Assembly (NCBI GenBank): GCA_902779125.1
Contig: CACZAC010000006.1
Location: 62,001 to 126,000, forward strand
Direction: 5' to 3'
From: an uncultured Bacteroidales bacterium
GTDB lineage: Bacteria > Bacteroidota > Bacteroidia > Bacteroidales > Muribaculaceae
DNA length: 64,000 nt
A program made the position numbers and the translations under genes. Positions within the stretch are counted from its first letter, which is position 1; the number at the start of each line of letters is the position of its first letter. Positions 41,601-49,665 of the stretch are shown one piece after another. The notes under the pieces are model-generated. The model saw nothing but the letters and a program-made list of their open reading frames with translations, made no database searches and had not been told where the DNA came from.

Positions 41601-42060
41601 CGACTGCGTCGTTGATACCGACCTTGAACTGATGTTCCCCGCCAGTTATGTACCGCAGGAGAGTGAACGCATCACCCTGTACCGCGAACTGGACAACATG
41701 GAGACCGATGACCAGGTTGAGGCATTTGAGGCGCGGATGGAGGACCGTTTCGGCAAAATCCCCAACATGGCGAGCGAACTCATCCGCATCGTGCCACTGC
41801 GACGCACAGCGCGTCGTCTGGGCATAGAGAAACTGGTCATCCGCCAGACGAGGATGCACCTGTTCATGGTGGGCGAGGAGAACGTCGCCTACTACCAGTC
41901 ACCAGCCTTCGGACGCCTGCTGAATTATGTGCAGCAGAACCCCAAACGCTGCAACCTGAGCCAGAAAAACGGCCGACGCAGCATCATCATCAGCAATATC
42001 ACGAGCGTGAGCAATGCGTTGTCGGTGCTGAGAACCATCACCCATCTCGACAGCATCTGA
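38692..42060 (+). CDS. mfd: transcription-repair coupling factor Mfd
   Basis: Removes stalled RNA polymerase from lesions and recruits UvrA. 1122 residues: N-terminal UvrB-like module, CarD-like RNA-polymerase interaction domain (GDYIVHEDLGVGKFGGL near residue 438), helicase motor with Walker A CGDVGFGKTEIAVRAA near 582, VVDEEQKFG near 684, SATPIPRTL and the RecG-like HQLRGRVGRSNRKAF, then the TRCF C-terminal domain. Full length and in frame. Confidence 0.97.
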   Translation: MEIRELCELFNGKGRVAAVKKLIAGTGNAVIDGLAGSSAAMLFTALPQRGCPYLIVVNDLDEAGYMYNDLCQIVGDKQVLIFPSGYKRDIKYGQVDAPNEILRTEVLNRWYDDPQVRWVVTYPEALAERVRRREDVKASTVQLRTGGTADLTETAARLRELGFTATDYVYEPGQYSVRGSILDVFSYSNELPYRIDFWGDDIDSIRTFNVETQLSEERLEQVSILNNSSSDGDGRENNVSLLDYIGDDTIVLCRSEQWLTTRINEIARESMSVSAIIADEGDTHATNKVVDADLFIGRLHQLRRIGFTAGESAAEKGVKRLTLHCKPQGIYHKNFDLIGQSFTDFLARGYRLVILSDSVKQIERLHNIFEDRGDDITFEPVLRTLHEGFVDDDLKLCVFTDHQIFDRFHKYNLKSDRARSGKLALSLKELNQIEKGDYIVHEDLGVGKFGGLLRINMDGTPQEMIKLTYLHGDEAYVSIHSLHKLSKYRSKDGEPPRLNRLGSNAWAKIKSRTKSRLKDIARELIRLYAARREQQGFAYTPDGYLQQELEASFIYEDTPDQLTATQAVKADMESSKPMDRLICGDVGFGKTEIAVRAAFKAAIDGKQTAVLVPTTVLAFQHYRTFSERLHDFPVRVDYLSRARKPKEVKQLLADLKEGKIDILIGTHKLIGKTVQFHDLGLLVVDEEQKFGVAVKDKLKQLKLNVDTLTMSATPIPRTLQFSLMGARDLSTLTTPPANRYPILTTVGTLNDDIVAEAINFELSRNGQVFFVNHRIEQLEQLENMIHRVVPDARVAVGHGQMPPEKLEQTIIDFGNHDYDVLLSTTIIENGIDMPNVNTIIINNADRYGLSDLHQLRGRVGRSNRKAFCYLLVPPGKPLATDARRRLQAIESFSDLGAGIQIAMQDLDIRGAGNLLGAEQSGFIADLGYETYQRVLKEAVTELRNEEFSSVFATPGGDSGDSQDGGSEFITDCVVDTDLELMFPASYVPQESERITLYRELDNMETDDQVEAFEARMEDRFGKIPNMASELIRIVPLRRTARRLGIEKLVIRQTRMHLFMVGEENVAYYQSPAFGRLLNYVQQNPKRCNLSQKNGRRSIIISNITSVSNALSVLRTITHLDSI

Positions 42061-42080
42061 GCACCGCTCACAACAAACAA

Positions 42081-42112
42081 GTGTCCCACCAAGAGGGTTC
42101 TTGGCGGGACAC
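42081..42112. terminator. bidirectional terminator between mfd and the secreted repeat protein
   Basis: Stem GTGTCCCACCAAGA / TCTTGGCGGGACAC with one mismatch and a four-base loop, between convergent genes. Confidence 0.75.
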
Positions 42113-42139
42113 TGATTTAATCACCTGGTTTATAGGTAA

Positions 42140-45022
42140 TTACTTTCTCAATACTTTACGGGTTGTACCATCGGAGTACTTGACAATGTAGATGCCACCC
42201 GTAGTAGGAGCCTCGCTGAACTGACGACCTTGCAGGTCATAGTAACCAATGACATAAGCATCGTCGGCAACAATCGATTCAACGCCCGAATTATCGGGAA
42301 TCAACGCACACTCAAAGAAATCCTGAAGGCTCAAATAGCCCGTCTTGTTGATGCCGATGCTCAATGGCGAACTTGCATCATGGAAGGAGCGTGACGTGGC
42401 GTTGTAACTGAATGTCACCTGAGGCAATAACATTCCCGTGCTATTGTTAAATGCGGTCAGGAAGATTGGATAAACGCCACCGTATTCTTCCTTATAGTTA
42501 CCCATGAACTGTGCAAGGTTCATAACCAACTTGCCGTCTTCCAATATTCCACCGACCCAGGCATCGGGCATATATTCCCATAAGCCCTGGATAAATACCA
42601 TATCCTCAAAGAAGCCCACTTTAACCTTAGTCTGACCGTTAACAAGTGGTGCAACGGGGCTGACCTTGGTCTTGTAAGTGAAGATATAATCCTTGACCTC
42701 AAGGTCATCAGGAACTATCGTTACTACATCGGGATACCTTGAGAGCGTAAGACCCTGATAGTAATTGATGTAGTAGAGATTATCCTTGTCGGCAGTGATG
42801 AAGACATAATCAAATGTTGAATAAGTGCCGTCATCGTTTATCGTCAATTCCATGTCTTTCTGGGTCGTGTTGCCGTTGACAGGATTGAACTCGGCACACT
42901 TGAAATAGAGCAATGCGTCGTTTGCGCCCAGCAACTGGGAGTTGGGGAAAATTATCTTATTACCCTCATGGACGCCCTTAATCCAGGCTTTCGGGAGGAA
43001 CTCGGAAATACCCTGCAGCCACATGTCGTTGCCATCAAAGCCCACATTCACCTTGGCAGTATAGGGTTCCCATTCCATACCGTCATTAACGGCAGTGGTG
43101 AGGTACATGGAATGCACTGACATGCCGGCAGGAGGTGTGATGGGAAGTTCATTGATGGGTATATAGACAGAGCCATAATCACCTGATTGCAGCCACTCGT
43201 AGTCGAGATACTGGAAATTATCGCCAAAGGCGCGGTTCATCGTTCCCAGGATAATACTTTGGTCGGTATCCTCCTGAGTGATAGAGCCATCGTCATTAAT
43301 TGTGTAGTACAGTTCATCGATTGCCTCTTCATAGAAGTAAGTTCCAGCACTCTCGTTATACACGAACACACCTACCTGGACAGCCATTTCCAGTGACTTG
43401 GCATAGGCGATATACTGTCCCATCGGCACGGTAATCGTCTTGCCGTCCTCACTCAAAGTTCCTTCAACCCAGCCGTCGTAATAAGACCAGGAAACAGGGC
43501 GCTGGATGTACACCTTGTTGCTGTCGGCAAACACGATGGTCAATGCACCCTCCTGTTGCTCAAAGACAAGCTCATAGGGATTCTCGCCTTCTTCTATAGT
43601 ATAAGACTTCTCAACTTCGCGGACAAGGCCTCCCGTGCGGCGGTACAACCGCACTTCACCTTCAGGCTGCGATTCGATAACAGGGGGAACATAGGTTTCC
43701 TTCTCGACAAGTACATAATGGAAGGTCATTTCGGGATTGGTTTGGCCCGTTGCTTCAATTGAGATGCACTTGGCAGGAACAGTGAGTGTATAATTGCCCA
43801 CAACGCTCAACGGGTATTCCTTATACACAACGGCATTGCCACCAATCTCCATAAGGTTGCACTCGAAGGACTCTCCAGTGCTATCATTGGACAAAGTGGG
43901 ATGCACGGCCTCGTCAACAACCACATCTTGCCCGTAAGCGATGGTGAAGTACTGCAAGATATGCACCTCGCCTTCGGGTGGATTAATGGTATAATCGGGC
44001 ATTCCTGCTTCAGGAATCATATAATTGAAATTGAGTTCACTCACCTGTTCGCCCAAAGCCTCGATGATGACAGCACCGACGGGAATAGTCAGCGTGTATC
44101 TGCCCGGATTGGTGATTTCCTCATCGCAGCTGACATATACCAGGCTGTCCAATGAACTCATCGCAGCATCATAAGACGTTCCCGTCGTTGTGTTGGTCAA
44201 GGTTGCCATGACATCTGGCGCAAGGCAATCCACATCCATCGGGAATGTAATGGTGAAATTCTGCAGACTCTCCACCATTCCTTCGGTAGGATCAATGGTA
44301 ATCATGTCATAGAATGACGGTTCAACACCCACAACCGTGTAATTAAAGTTCAATTCATGAACCTGCTCGTCCATCGTGTAGAAGACAACAGACCCGGCAG
44401 GAATAGTGAGGGTGTATTCACCGTCTTCGGTGATTTCCTGGGGGAAATAAATCAGCACGTTGAAGCGCACGTCATACATCTCGGCCTGATAGGTCTTGTG
44501 GGTCGTGTTGTTAGTCAACGTCGCCTTGCTGCCATAAGCAATCTCACCAATAAATTCCGGGAAAGAGATGGTAAAGTTCTGCAGACTTCCAACCTCGCCC
44601 TCGGCAGGATTGATGGTGATTTGGTCATAGAAGGATTCCATTGTACCACTGATGTTGAACCTGAAAGTCAAGGGGAGCATACGCTGGCCATTGACCTTGA
44701 GAGAATTCTCAGGAAGGTTCAGGAAATAATGTCCTGACGCAGTACAGTTTTCCTCAAAATCTACATACACCGTCGTGCCATCTTCACTGGCTCTCATGGT
44801 TCCATTATAAGTCGCGCCACCACCTTTCTCAAGAGTGGGAATGGCTTCCTCGTTCACTTCCACCGACAGGCCGACGAATGTGATGGTGAAGTGTTGCAGA
44901 CTTGTCACTTCGCCCTCGGCAGGCGTGATTTCCAATGCCTCATACGGGTCAACCACCGCCCATGCCGACGAACTGAATAGGACAGCCGTCAACACTGTTA
45001 ACAGTTGTGCAATTCTTTTCAT
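42140..45022 (-). CDS. large secreted repeat-module protein
   Basis: A 960-residue protein with a signal peptide (IAQLLTVLTAVLFSSSAWA). Residues about 30-440 are four tandem modules of about 100 residues, each opening with INPAEGEVxSLQNFTITF and containing YTLTIPAGSV; they look like Ig-type beta-sandwiches. The second half has larger repeated units (VNVGFDGNDMWLQGISEFLP and KVKVGFFEDMVFIQGLWEYM are clearly related). The end YYDLQGRQFSEAPTTGGIYI then SDGTTRKVLRK is a Por/T9SS-like C-terminal sorting module. Function unrecognised; surface adhesin or glycan-binding scaffold is possible. It lies 86 bases downstream of a shorter relative with dockerins. Confidence 0.75.
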   Translation of the reverse strand: MKRIAQLLTVLTAVLFSSSAWAVVDPYEALEITPAEGEVTSLQHFTITFVGLSVEVNEEAIPTLEKGGGATYNGTMRASEDGTTVYVDFEENCTASGHYFLNLPENSLKVNGQRMLPLTFRFNISGTMESFYDQITINPAEGEVGSLQNFTISFPEFIGEIAYGSKATLTNNTTHKTYQAEMYDVRFNVLIYFPQEITEDGEYTLTIPAGSVVFYTMDEQVHELNFNYTVVGVEPSFYDMITIDPTEGMVESLQNFTITFPMDVDCLAPDVMATLTNTTTGTSYDAAMSSLDSLVYVSCDEEITNPGRYTLTIPVGAVIIEALGEQVSELNFNYMIPEAGMPDYTINPPEGEVHILQYFTIAYGQDVVVDEAVHPTLSNDSTGESFECNLMEIGGNAVVYKEYPLSVVGNYTLTVPAKCISIEATGQTNPEMTFHYVLVEKETYVPPVIESQPEGEVRLYRRTGGLVREVEKSYTIEEGENPYELVFEQQEGALTIVFADSNKVYIQRPVSWSYYDGWVEGTLSEDGKTITVPMGQYIAYAKSLEMAVQVGVFVYNESAGTYFYEEAIDELYYTINDDGSITQEDTDQSIILGTMNRAFGDNFQYLDYEWLQSGDYGSVYIPINELPITPPAGMSVHSMYLTTAVNDGMEWEPYTAKVNVGFDGNDMWLQGISEFLPKAWIKGVHEGNKIIFPNSQLLGANDALLYFKCAEFNPVNGNTTQKDMELTINDDGTYSTFDYVFITADKDNLYYINYYQGLTLSRYPDVVTIVPDDLEVKDYIFTYKTKVSPVAPLVNGQTKVKVGFFEDMVFIQGLWEYMPDAWVGGILEDGKLVMNLAQFMGNYKEEYGGVYPIFLTAFNNSTGMLLPQVTFSYNATSRSFHDASSPLSIGINKTGYLSLQDFFECALIPDNSGVESIVADDAYVIGYYDLQGRQFSEAPTTGGIYIVKYSDGTTRKVLRK

Positions 45023-45108
45023 TAGTTTGAATGATACTTAATTAAACACTAATCGGATGATTATTTATAAGATGATAGTTAACAATCACAGCATGTTACC
45101 GATGGATA

Positions 45109-45981
45109 TCAGTTGCTGCCCAACAACAAATCGATAAGGTCGGTCACATCGGCAATGCTCACCGTGTTATCGCCATTGACATCAGCAGCTGGAGAAGAAG
45201 CAGAGCCACCCAACAGGATATCGATAAGGTCGGTCACGTCGGCAATGCTCACCGTGTTATCACCATTGACATCACCGGGAATGACTGTGGCACCACCAGG
45301 AATGGTGTAATTGAAAGTGAGCTCATGTACATCCTCGCCCAGGGTGTAGATAACGACAGCACCAGCGGGAATGGTCAGGGTGTATTCTCCAGGTTCGGTC
45401 ACTTCCTCGGGGAAGAACGCCAGCACATTGTAGCGCACATCTTCCATGTCAGTACGATAGGTCGCTCCTGTTGTGGTGTTGGTCAATATGGCCTTGCTGC
45501 CGTATTCGATTTCGCCCACATACTCCGGAAATGAAATGACAAAATTCTGAAGGCTTTCCACCTCACCTTCGGCAGGATTGATGGTAATTTGCTCATAAAA
45601 CGACTCAATACTACCTGCAATGTTAAATCTGAATGTTACCGGCAACAATTCCCTGCCGTTGACCTTCAGCGCTCCTTCGGGGATGTTCAGGAAATACTGT
45701 CCTGGTGCGGTATAGCATTCTTCAAAATCTACTACCACAGTGTTGCCATCGGCACTCAAGGTGCCTTCAACAGTGGCTCCGCCACCTTTTTCCAGAGTGG
45801 GTATCGCTTGTTGATTCACCACCACGACCATATCACCGAATGTGATGGTAAAATGTTGCAAACTCGTTACGTTACCCTCGGCAGGTGTAATTTGCATCAC
45901 TTCATAGGGATCTGCAGCAAAAGCCGACAAGCTGAAAAAGACAGCGATTAACACAGCAAATAATTGTACGTTTCTTTTCAT
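45109..45981 (-). CDS. secreted repeat-module protein with C-terminal dockerin type I
   Basis: A 290-residue protein from ATG 45981 (MKRNVQLFAVL signal peptide ending SAFA). Two modules like those of the next gene (ITPAEGNVTSLQHFTITF and INPAEGEVESLQNFVISF) are followed by two near-identical dockerin calcium loops, GDVNGDNTVSIADVTDLIDI and DVNGDNTVSIADVTDLIDLL. The DNA of the two dockerin halves is almost identical, a recent internal duplication. The open frame extends to 46125, but that stretch is not protein-like and contains the promoter. Confidence 0.82.
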   Translation of the reverse strand: MKRNVQLFAVLIAVFFSLSAFAADPYEVMQITPAEGNVTSLQHFTITFGDMVVVVNQQAIPTLEKGGGATVEGTLSADGNTVVVDFEECYTAPGQYFLNIPEGALKVNGRELLPVTFRFNIAGSIESFYEQITINPAEGEVESLQNFVISFPEYVGEIEYGSKAILTNTTTGATYRTDMEDVRYNVLAFFPEEVTEPGEYTLTIPAGAVVIYTLGEDVHELTFNYTIPGGATVIPGDVNGDNTVSIADVTDLIDILLGGSASSPAADVNGDNTVSIADVTDLIDLLLGSN

Positions 45982-46092
45982 TGTTCTAAAATTTTGGCTA
46001 ATTGTGGAATTGCCTTGGCAATCAAGCATATTATCGCTCTGCATCCACAAATATTGGTTAATGATAAATAGTTCTAAATAAAAATTTTTCTG

Positions 46093-46100
46093 CAAAGTTA
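46093..46100 (-). promoter_or_regulatory. -7 promoter element (TAACTTTG) for the repeat-module operon
   Basis: CAAAGTTA on the plus strand, about 112 bases upstream of ATG 45981. The rest of the 400-base gap to 46384 is AT-rich, with nothing else recognised except the divergent element at 46326. Confidence 0.55.
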
Positions 46101-46325
46101 CTTGATTCATAGAAAAAAGCAACAAAAAGCGGGAAAATATTTACAAATTACTCTTAAAAACGATACATATCGTAAAAAAAACACCATGGAGTAGTGAAAT
46201 TGTCACCACAATAACCATTTGTCGCTAGAACCAATAAATGATGCTTATTTGCTCTTTTTCTCTTCATTTAACCGATGAAAATGGGGGGTTGATTGAAAAA
46301 AATTGCTTCTAATATTAATGTTACT

Positions 46326-46333
46326 TAGTTTTG
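46326..46333 (+). promoter_or_regulatory. -7 promoter element (TAGTTTTG) for the carbohydrate-binding protein
   Basis: TAGTTTTG 51 bases before ATG 46384. Confidence 0.5.
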
Positions 46334-46383
46334 CGTTTAAAATCATGTTTTAATCACATCCAACTCAATTAAAGTTACAATTT

Positions 46384-48798
46384 ATGAAAAAAAGATTCCT
46401 ATTGGCAACAATGATTGCCATGGCTGGTGTTCTGGGCTATGCACAGCAGACCATGTGGGTACACACGGGACATGTGCACTGGGCTTATAACACCCAGTCG
46501 GTGGGCACGATGCCGTACAGTTCGGCAAGCTTGCTTACCGTGCTAGAGAAGGGGTTTACCCTTGCCGATGTGGACAGTGTAACTGTCGCCAGCGAGACGT
46601 TTGCCGACGACAATGTCCTCGTCAAGTACAACAACAATGTGGCCGACGTGTATGTGGCAGGTAACATCGCCAACCACATCACCGCCCAGGTAACGGGGGC
46701 ACGCGTAGCAGTCATACAGGACGCTGAGGTTGCCACCGAGTACACCTACACCCTGCAAGGCACCAGCTCGAGCGGCTGTTTCTACCATGCGGGAGCCTAC
46801 AAAATGACGCTGGCGCTCAACGGCGTGAACCTGACCAACCCCGACAGCGCCGCCATCAACATCCAAAACAGCAAGCGCATCGCCGTGCAGCTGGTTGACG
46901 GCACAACTAACACCCTTGCCGACGGCGCCAGCAACACCAAGAAGGCTGCTTTCCTTGTCAAGGGCCATGCCGAGTTCGCCAAGGGCGGCTCGCTGACCAT
47001 CACGGGCAACAAGAAGCATGCGCTAGCCTGCAACGAGTACATGGAGGTCAAGAAGACCGTGGGCACCATCACCATCGTCAGCGCTGTGGCCGACGCCATC
47101 AACGTGGCACAGTACTTCCAGATGAACGGCGGTACCATCAACATCCAGAGTTGCGGTGACGACGGCATTCAGGTAGATGCCGAGGATACCGCCATTCCCG
47201 AGGAGGACGGACACGTGCTCATCAAGGGCGGTACGCTCACCATCAACGGCAGCGCAGCCGGCACCAAGTGTATCAAGGCCGAGGGCAACGTGGACATCCA
47301 GGGTGGAACCTTGACACTGAAACACACCGGCATTCCCGTTTGGGATGCTGACAAGAGCAAAATCAAGGAAGCCACCGGTATCGGTACCGACCGCAACCTC
47401 ACCATCAACGGAGCCGAGGCTGTGGTGAACATCAACATGACCGGCGACGGCGCACGCGGCATGAAGTGTGACAGCACAATGACCTGCACTGCGGGTAACA
47501 TCGACATCAATTGTTCAGGCGGTGACTGGGCTTACAGCACCGTTGACACCAGCAGCGTGAAGTGCGCCAAGGCCGACTACGCCTTTATCCTGAACGGTGC
47601 CAGCATGAAGTGCACCACCGTCAAGGACGAGGCCGTTGGCGTTCACAGCGAGGGCACCGTCCTCGTCAGCGACGGCACGTTGACGCTCAACACCTATGAC
47701 CACGGTATCAAGAGTGACTATGACATGGAGATTACCGGCGGTACCATCACCTACAACATCAACGGTCCTGCCAGCAAGGCACTCAAGAGCGAGGGCAACA
47801 TGCACATCAGTGGCGGCAACATCAGCGGTACCGTGAGCGGTGGCGGTGAGACGGCCAGCGACCAAACGACCAGTGCTAGCGCCGGCATCAAGTGTGACTA
47901 CAACGTGACCATCGACGGTGGTACCTTTGACCTCAAGGCCACCGGTAAGGGTGACAAGGGCATGAGCATCGACGGCGATCTCATCATCAACGACGGAAAC
48001 ATCAAGGTGAGCACCACGGGCACTCGCTACGGCCAGAGCAGCAGCGGTGGTTGGCCCGGCGGCGGTGGCTCGTCGAGCAGCGACAAGCGTTCTTCGCCCA
48101 AGGGCATCAAGGTGGACGGCAACATCACCATCAACGGCGGTACCATCACCGTGAGTGCTACAGGCGGTGAAGGCTCTGAGGGCATTGAGTCCAAGAAAAT
48201 CATGACCATCAACGACGGCTATGTCGAGGTGACTAGCTATGACGATGCGTTGAACAGCGCTTCGCACATGTACCTCAAGGGCGGTTACGTCTATGCAGTA
48301 GCCACTGGCAACGATGCCATCGACTCCAACGGCAACATGTACCTGAGCGGCGGACACGTCTTCTGCTGCGGTAGCGAGGAAGGCCTCGACGCCAACAGCG
48401 AGGGCGGCTACAAGGTTTATATCCAGAGCGGTACCAACCTGATGGCCATCGGCGGCAACATGGGTGCCATCGAGAGCGGCGCAAGCATCAGCCAGACCTG
48501 CTATAAGGGCAGTGTCAGCGCTAACAAGTGGCTTGCCCTGTACAGCGGCAGCAACGTATCCTTTGCAGCTTACACGCCCACCTTCTCTGGTGGTGGCGGC
48601 TACGGCCCCGGCGGCGGTGGTTCATCATCCAGCAAGACCATCGTTGTGACGGCTCCGTCCACGCCTAAGCTCTACACCGGTGTGACGGCAAGCGGTACCA
48701 CCTTCTGGAACGGTAAGGGCGCTACCAATGCAACTGGTGGCTCACAAGTCAGTCTTTCGACCTATTCAAGTGGCAGTGGTTGGGGTCCCAATTGGTAA
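46384..48798 (+). CDS. secreted carbohydrate-binding beta-helix protein (Cthe_2159-like)
   Basis: An 804-residue protein with signal peptide (FLLATMIAMAGVLGYAQ). Residues about 120-700 consist of many short beta-turn repeats of the type GGTLTINGSAAGTKCIKAEG and GGTITYNINGPASKALKSEG, the pattern of a right-handed parallel beta-helix. This matches the Cthe_2159 carbohydrate-binding family (first described as cellulose/polygalacturonate binding). A Gly/Ser-rich insert (GGWPGGGGSSSS) near residue 555 and another near 740 interrupt the helix. No catalytic residues can be identified. It is followed 50 bases later by a small dockerin protein, likely in the same transcript. Confidence 0.8.
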   Translation: MKKRFLLATMIAMAGVLGYAQQTMWVHTGHVHWAYNTQSVGTMPYSSASLLTVLEKGFTLADVDSVTVASETFADDNVLVKYNNNVADVYVAGNIANHITAQVTGARVAVIQDAEVATEYTYTLQGTSSSGCFYHAGAYKMTLALNGVNLTNPDSAAINIQNSKRIAVQLVDGTTNTLADGASNTKKAAFLVKGHAEFAKGGSLTITGNKKHALACNEYMEVKKTVGTITIVSAVADAINVAQYFQMNGGTINIQSCGDDGIQVDAEDTAIPEEDGHVLIKGGTLTINGSAAGTKCIKAEGNVDIQGGTLTLKHTGIPVWDADKSKIKEATGIGTDRNLTINGAEAVVNINMTGDGARGMKCDSTMTCTAGNIDINCSGGDWAYSTVDTSSVKCAKADYAFILNGASMKCTTVKDEAVGVHSEGTVLVSDGTLTLNTYDHGIKSDYDMEITGGTITYNINGPASKALKSEGNMHISGGNISGTVSGGGETASDQTTSASAGIKCDYNVTIDGGTFDLKATGKGDKGMSIDGDLIINDGNIKVSTTGTRYGQSSSGGWPGGGGSSSSDKRSSPKGIKVDGNITINGGTITVSATGGEGSEGIESKKIMTINDGYVEVTSYDDALNSASHMYLKGGYVYAVATGNDAIDSNGNMYLSGGHVFCCGSEEGLDANSEGGYKVYIQSGTNLMAIGGNMGAIESGASISQTCYKGSVSANKWLALYSGSNVSFAAYTPTFSGGGGYGPGGGGSSSSKTIVVTAPSTPKLYTGVTASGTTFWNGKGATNATGGSQVSLSTYSSGSGWGPNW

Positions 48799-48848
48799 TC
48801 CTCAAGTAGTTATAAACAATGACATCATTATTTAAAAGACTTAAGAAT

Positions 48849-49277
48849 ATGAAAAAGACAATTATAACGATGCTGATTGCACTGGTGGCCATGGTTGCCA
48901 GCGCCGAGACCTATAACTACCTGAAGTTCACCAAGACCGACAACTCGACCGTGACCTATTCGGTGGAAGGCCTCAAGCTCACCTACGACAATATCAATGT
49001 GACTATCACCAATGCCGAGGGCACGGCAACACTGCCCCTTGCCCAGGTACTGAACATGGAGTTCACCAACGATCCAGGCACCACTCCCAGCGTGCTCATC
49101 GGTGATGTGAACCATGACGGAGAGGTGTCCATTGTCGACGTTACCACGCTCATCGACTACCTGCTGGGAGGTGACACTACTGGTGTTGACCTGGCTGCTG
49201 CCGATGTGAACAATGATAGCGAGGTAAACATCGAAGATGTGACTGAACTCGTCGATATGTTATTGAGCGTCAACTAA
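48849..49277 (+). CDS. small secreted dockerin type I protein
   Basis: A 142-residue protein: signal peptide (TIITMLIALVAMVASA), a short beta domain (residues 20-80, TDNSTVTYSVEGLKLTYDNI), then two dockerin calcium loops (GDVNHDGEVSIVDVTTLIDYL and DVNNDSEVNIEDVTELVDML). The frame is open back to 48819, but ATG 48849 (MKKTIITML) is a proper signal start. Downstream of the carbohydrate-binding gene and followed by a terminator, so the two form an operon. Confidence 0.85.
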   Translation: MKKTIITMLIALVAMVASAETYNYLKFTKTDNSTVTYSVEGLKLTYDNINVTITNAEGTATLPLAQVLNMEFTNDPGTTPSVLIGDVNHDGEVSIVDVTTLIDYLLGGDTTGVDLAAADVNNDSEVNIEDVTELVDMLLSVN

Positions 49278-49314
49278 AGGAAGAGTCTCAATAAAAACTC
49301 TTGCTTGTTATGGT

Positions 49315-49348
49315 ATTGCGCCGTCTGGAATGTTCCAGGCGGCGCAAT
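49315..49348 (+). terminator. terminator of the carbohydrate-binding/dockerin operon
   Basis: ATTGCGCCGTCTGGAA / TTCCAGGCGGCGCAAT hairpin with a two-base loop, one non-Watson-Crick pair, then CTTTGTGTT. Confidence 0.75.
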
Positions 49349-49428
49349 CTTTGTGTTATTCCTCATGTTATCATGTCGCAGGAGGGATCGGAGAGTCATA
49401 CCACAAAGTAACTATTCACCGAATATGT

Positions 49429-49500
49429 CCCCACGCAAAGGCGCAAAGACGCTAAGTTTTTTATAATCAATGTCTTTGCGCCTTGCGGCTTAGCGTGGGG
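49429..49500. repeat. palindromic dispersed repeat (CGCAAAGGCGCAAAGACGCTAAG type)
   Basis: Inverted arms CCCCACGCAAAGGCGCAAAG... and ...TTAGCGTGGGG around an AT-rich centre. It fills the gap between the dockerin gene and the YtrA-type operon. A single arm recurs at 38623-38649. Confidence 0.75.
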
Positions 49501-49592
49501 TTGGGCATCACGGTGATTTGCTGAATAATTACACTATAAAAGAAAAATCTTAAAAAATGTTAAAGAATTTGGTAGATTCAAATCTATTGTTA

Positions 49593-49600
49593 TACCTTTG
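49593..49600 (+). promoter_or_regulatory. promoter (-33 TTTG, -7 TACCTTTG) of the YtrA-type ABC operon
   Basis: TACCTTTG at 49593-49600 with TTTG at 49568-49571, a spacer of 21 bases, which matches the Bacteroidetes promoter layout. Confidence 0.7.
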
Positions 49601-49602
49601 CA

Positions 49603-49624
49603 GTGTACTAGTTAAGTAGTACAC
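49603..49624. promoter_or_regulatory. GntR/YtrA operator overlapping the transcription start
   Basis: Perfect inverted repeat: arms GTGTACTA and TAGTACAC around GTTAAG, beginning two bases after the -7 element. Binding here would block initiation. The GntR regulator at 52268 is the obvious ligand. Confidence 0.75.
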
Positions 49625-49665
49625 TAGATAAGTTAATTATTAACCCACTTAAATATCTATCTATT

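Noticed and set aside
47515..48357. 280-codon minus-strand frame in the beta-helix gene
   Set aside because: Ala/Val/Asp-rich shadow created by the repeated codons of the plus-strand gene.
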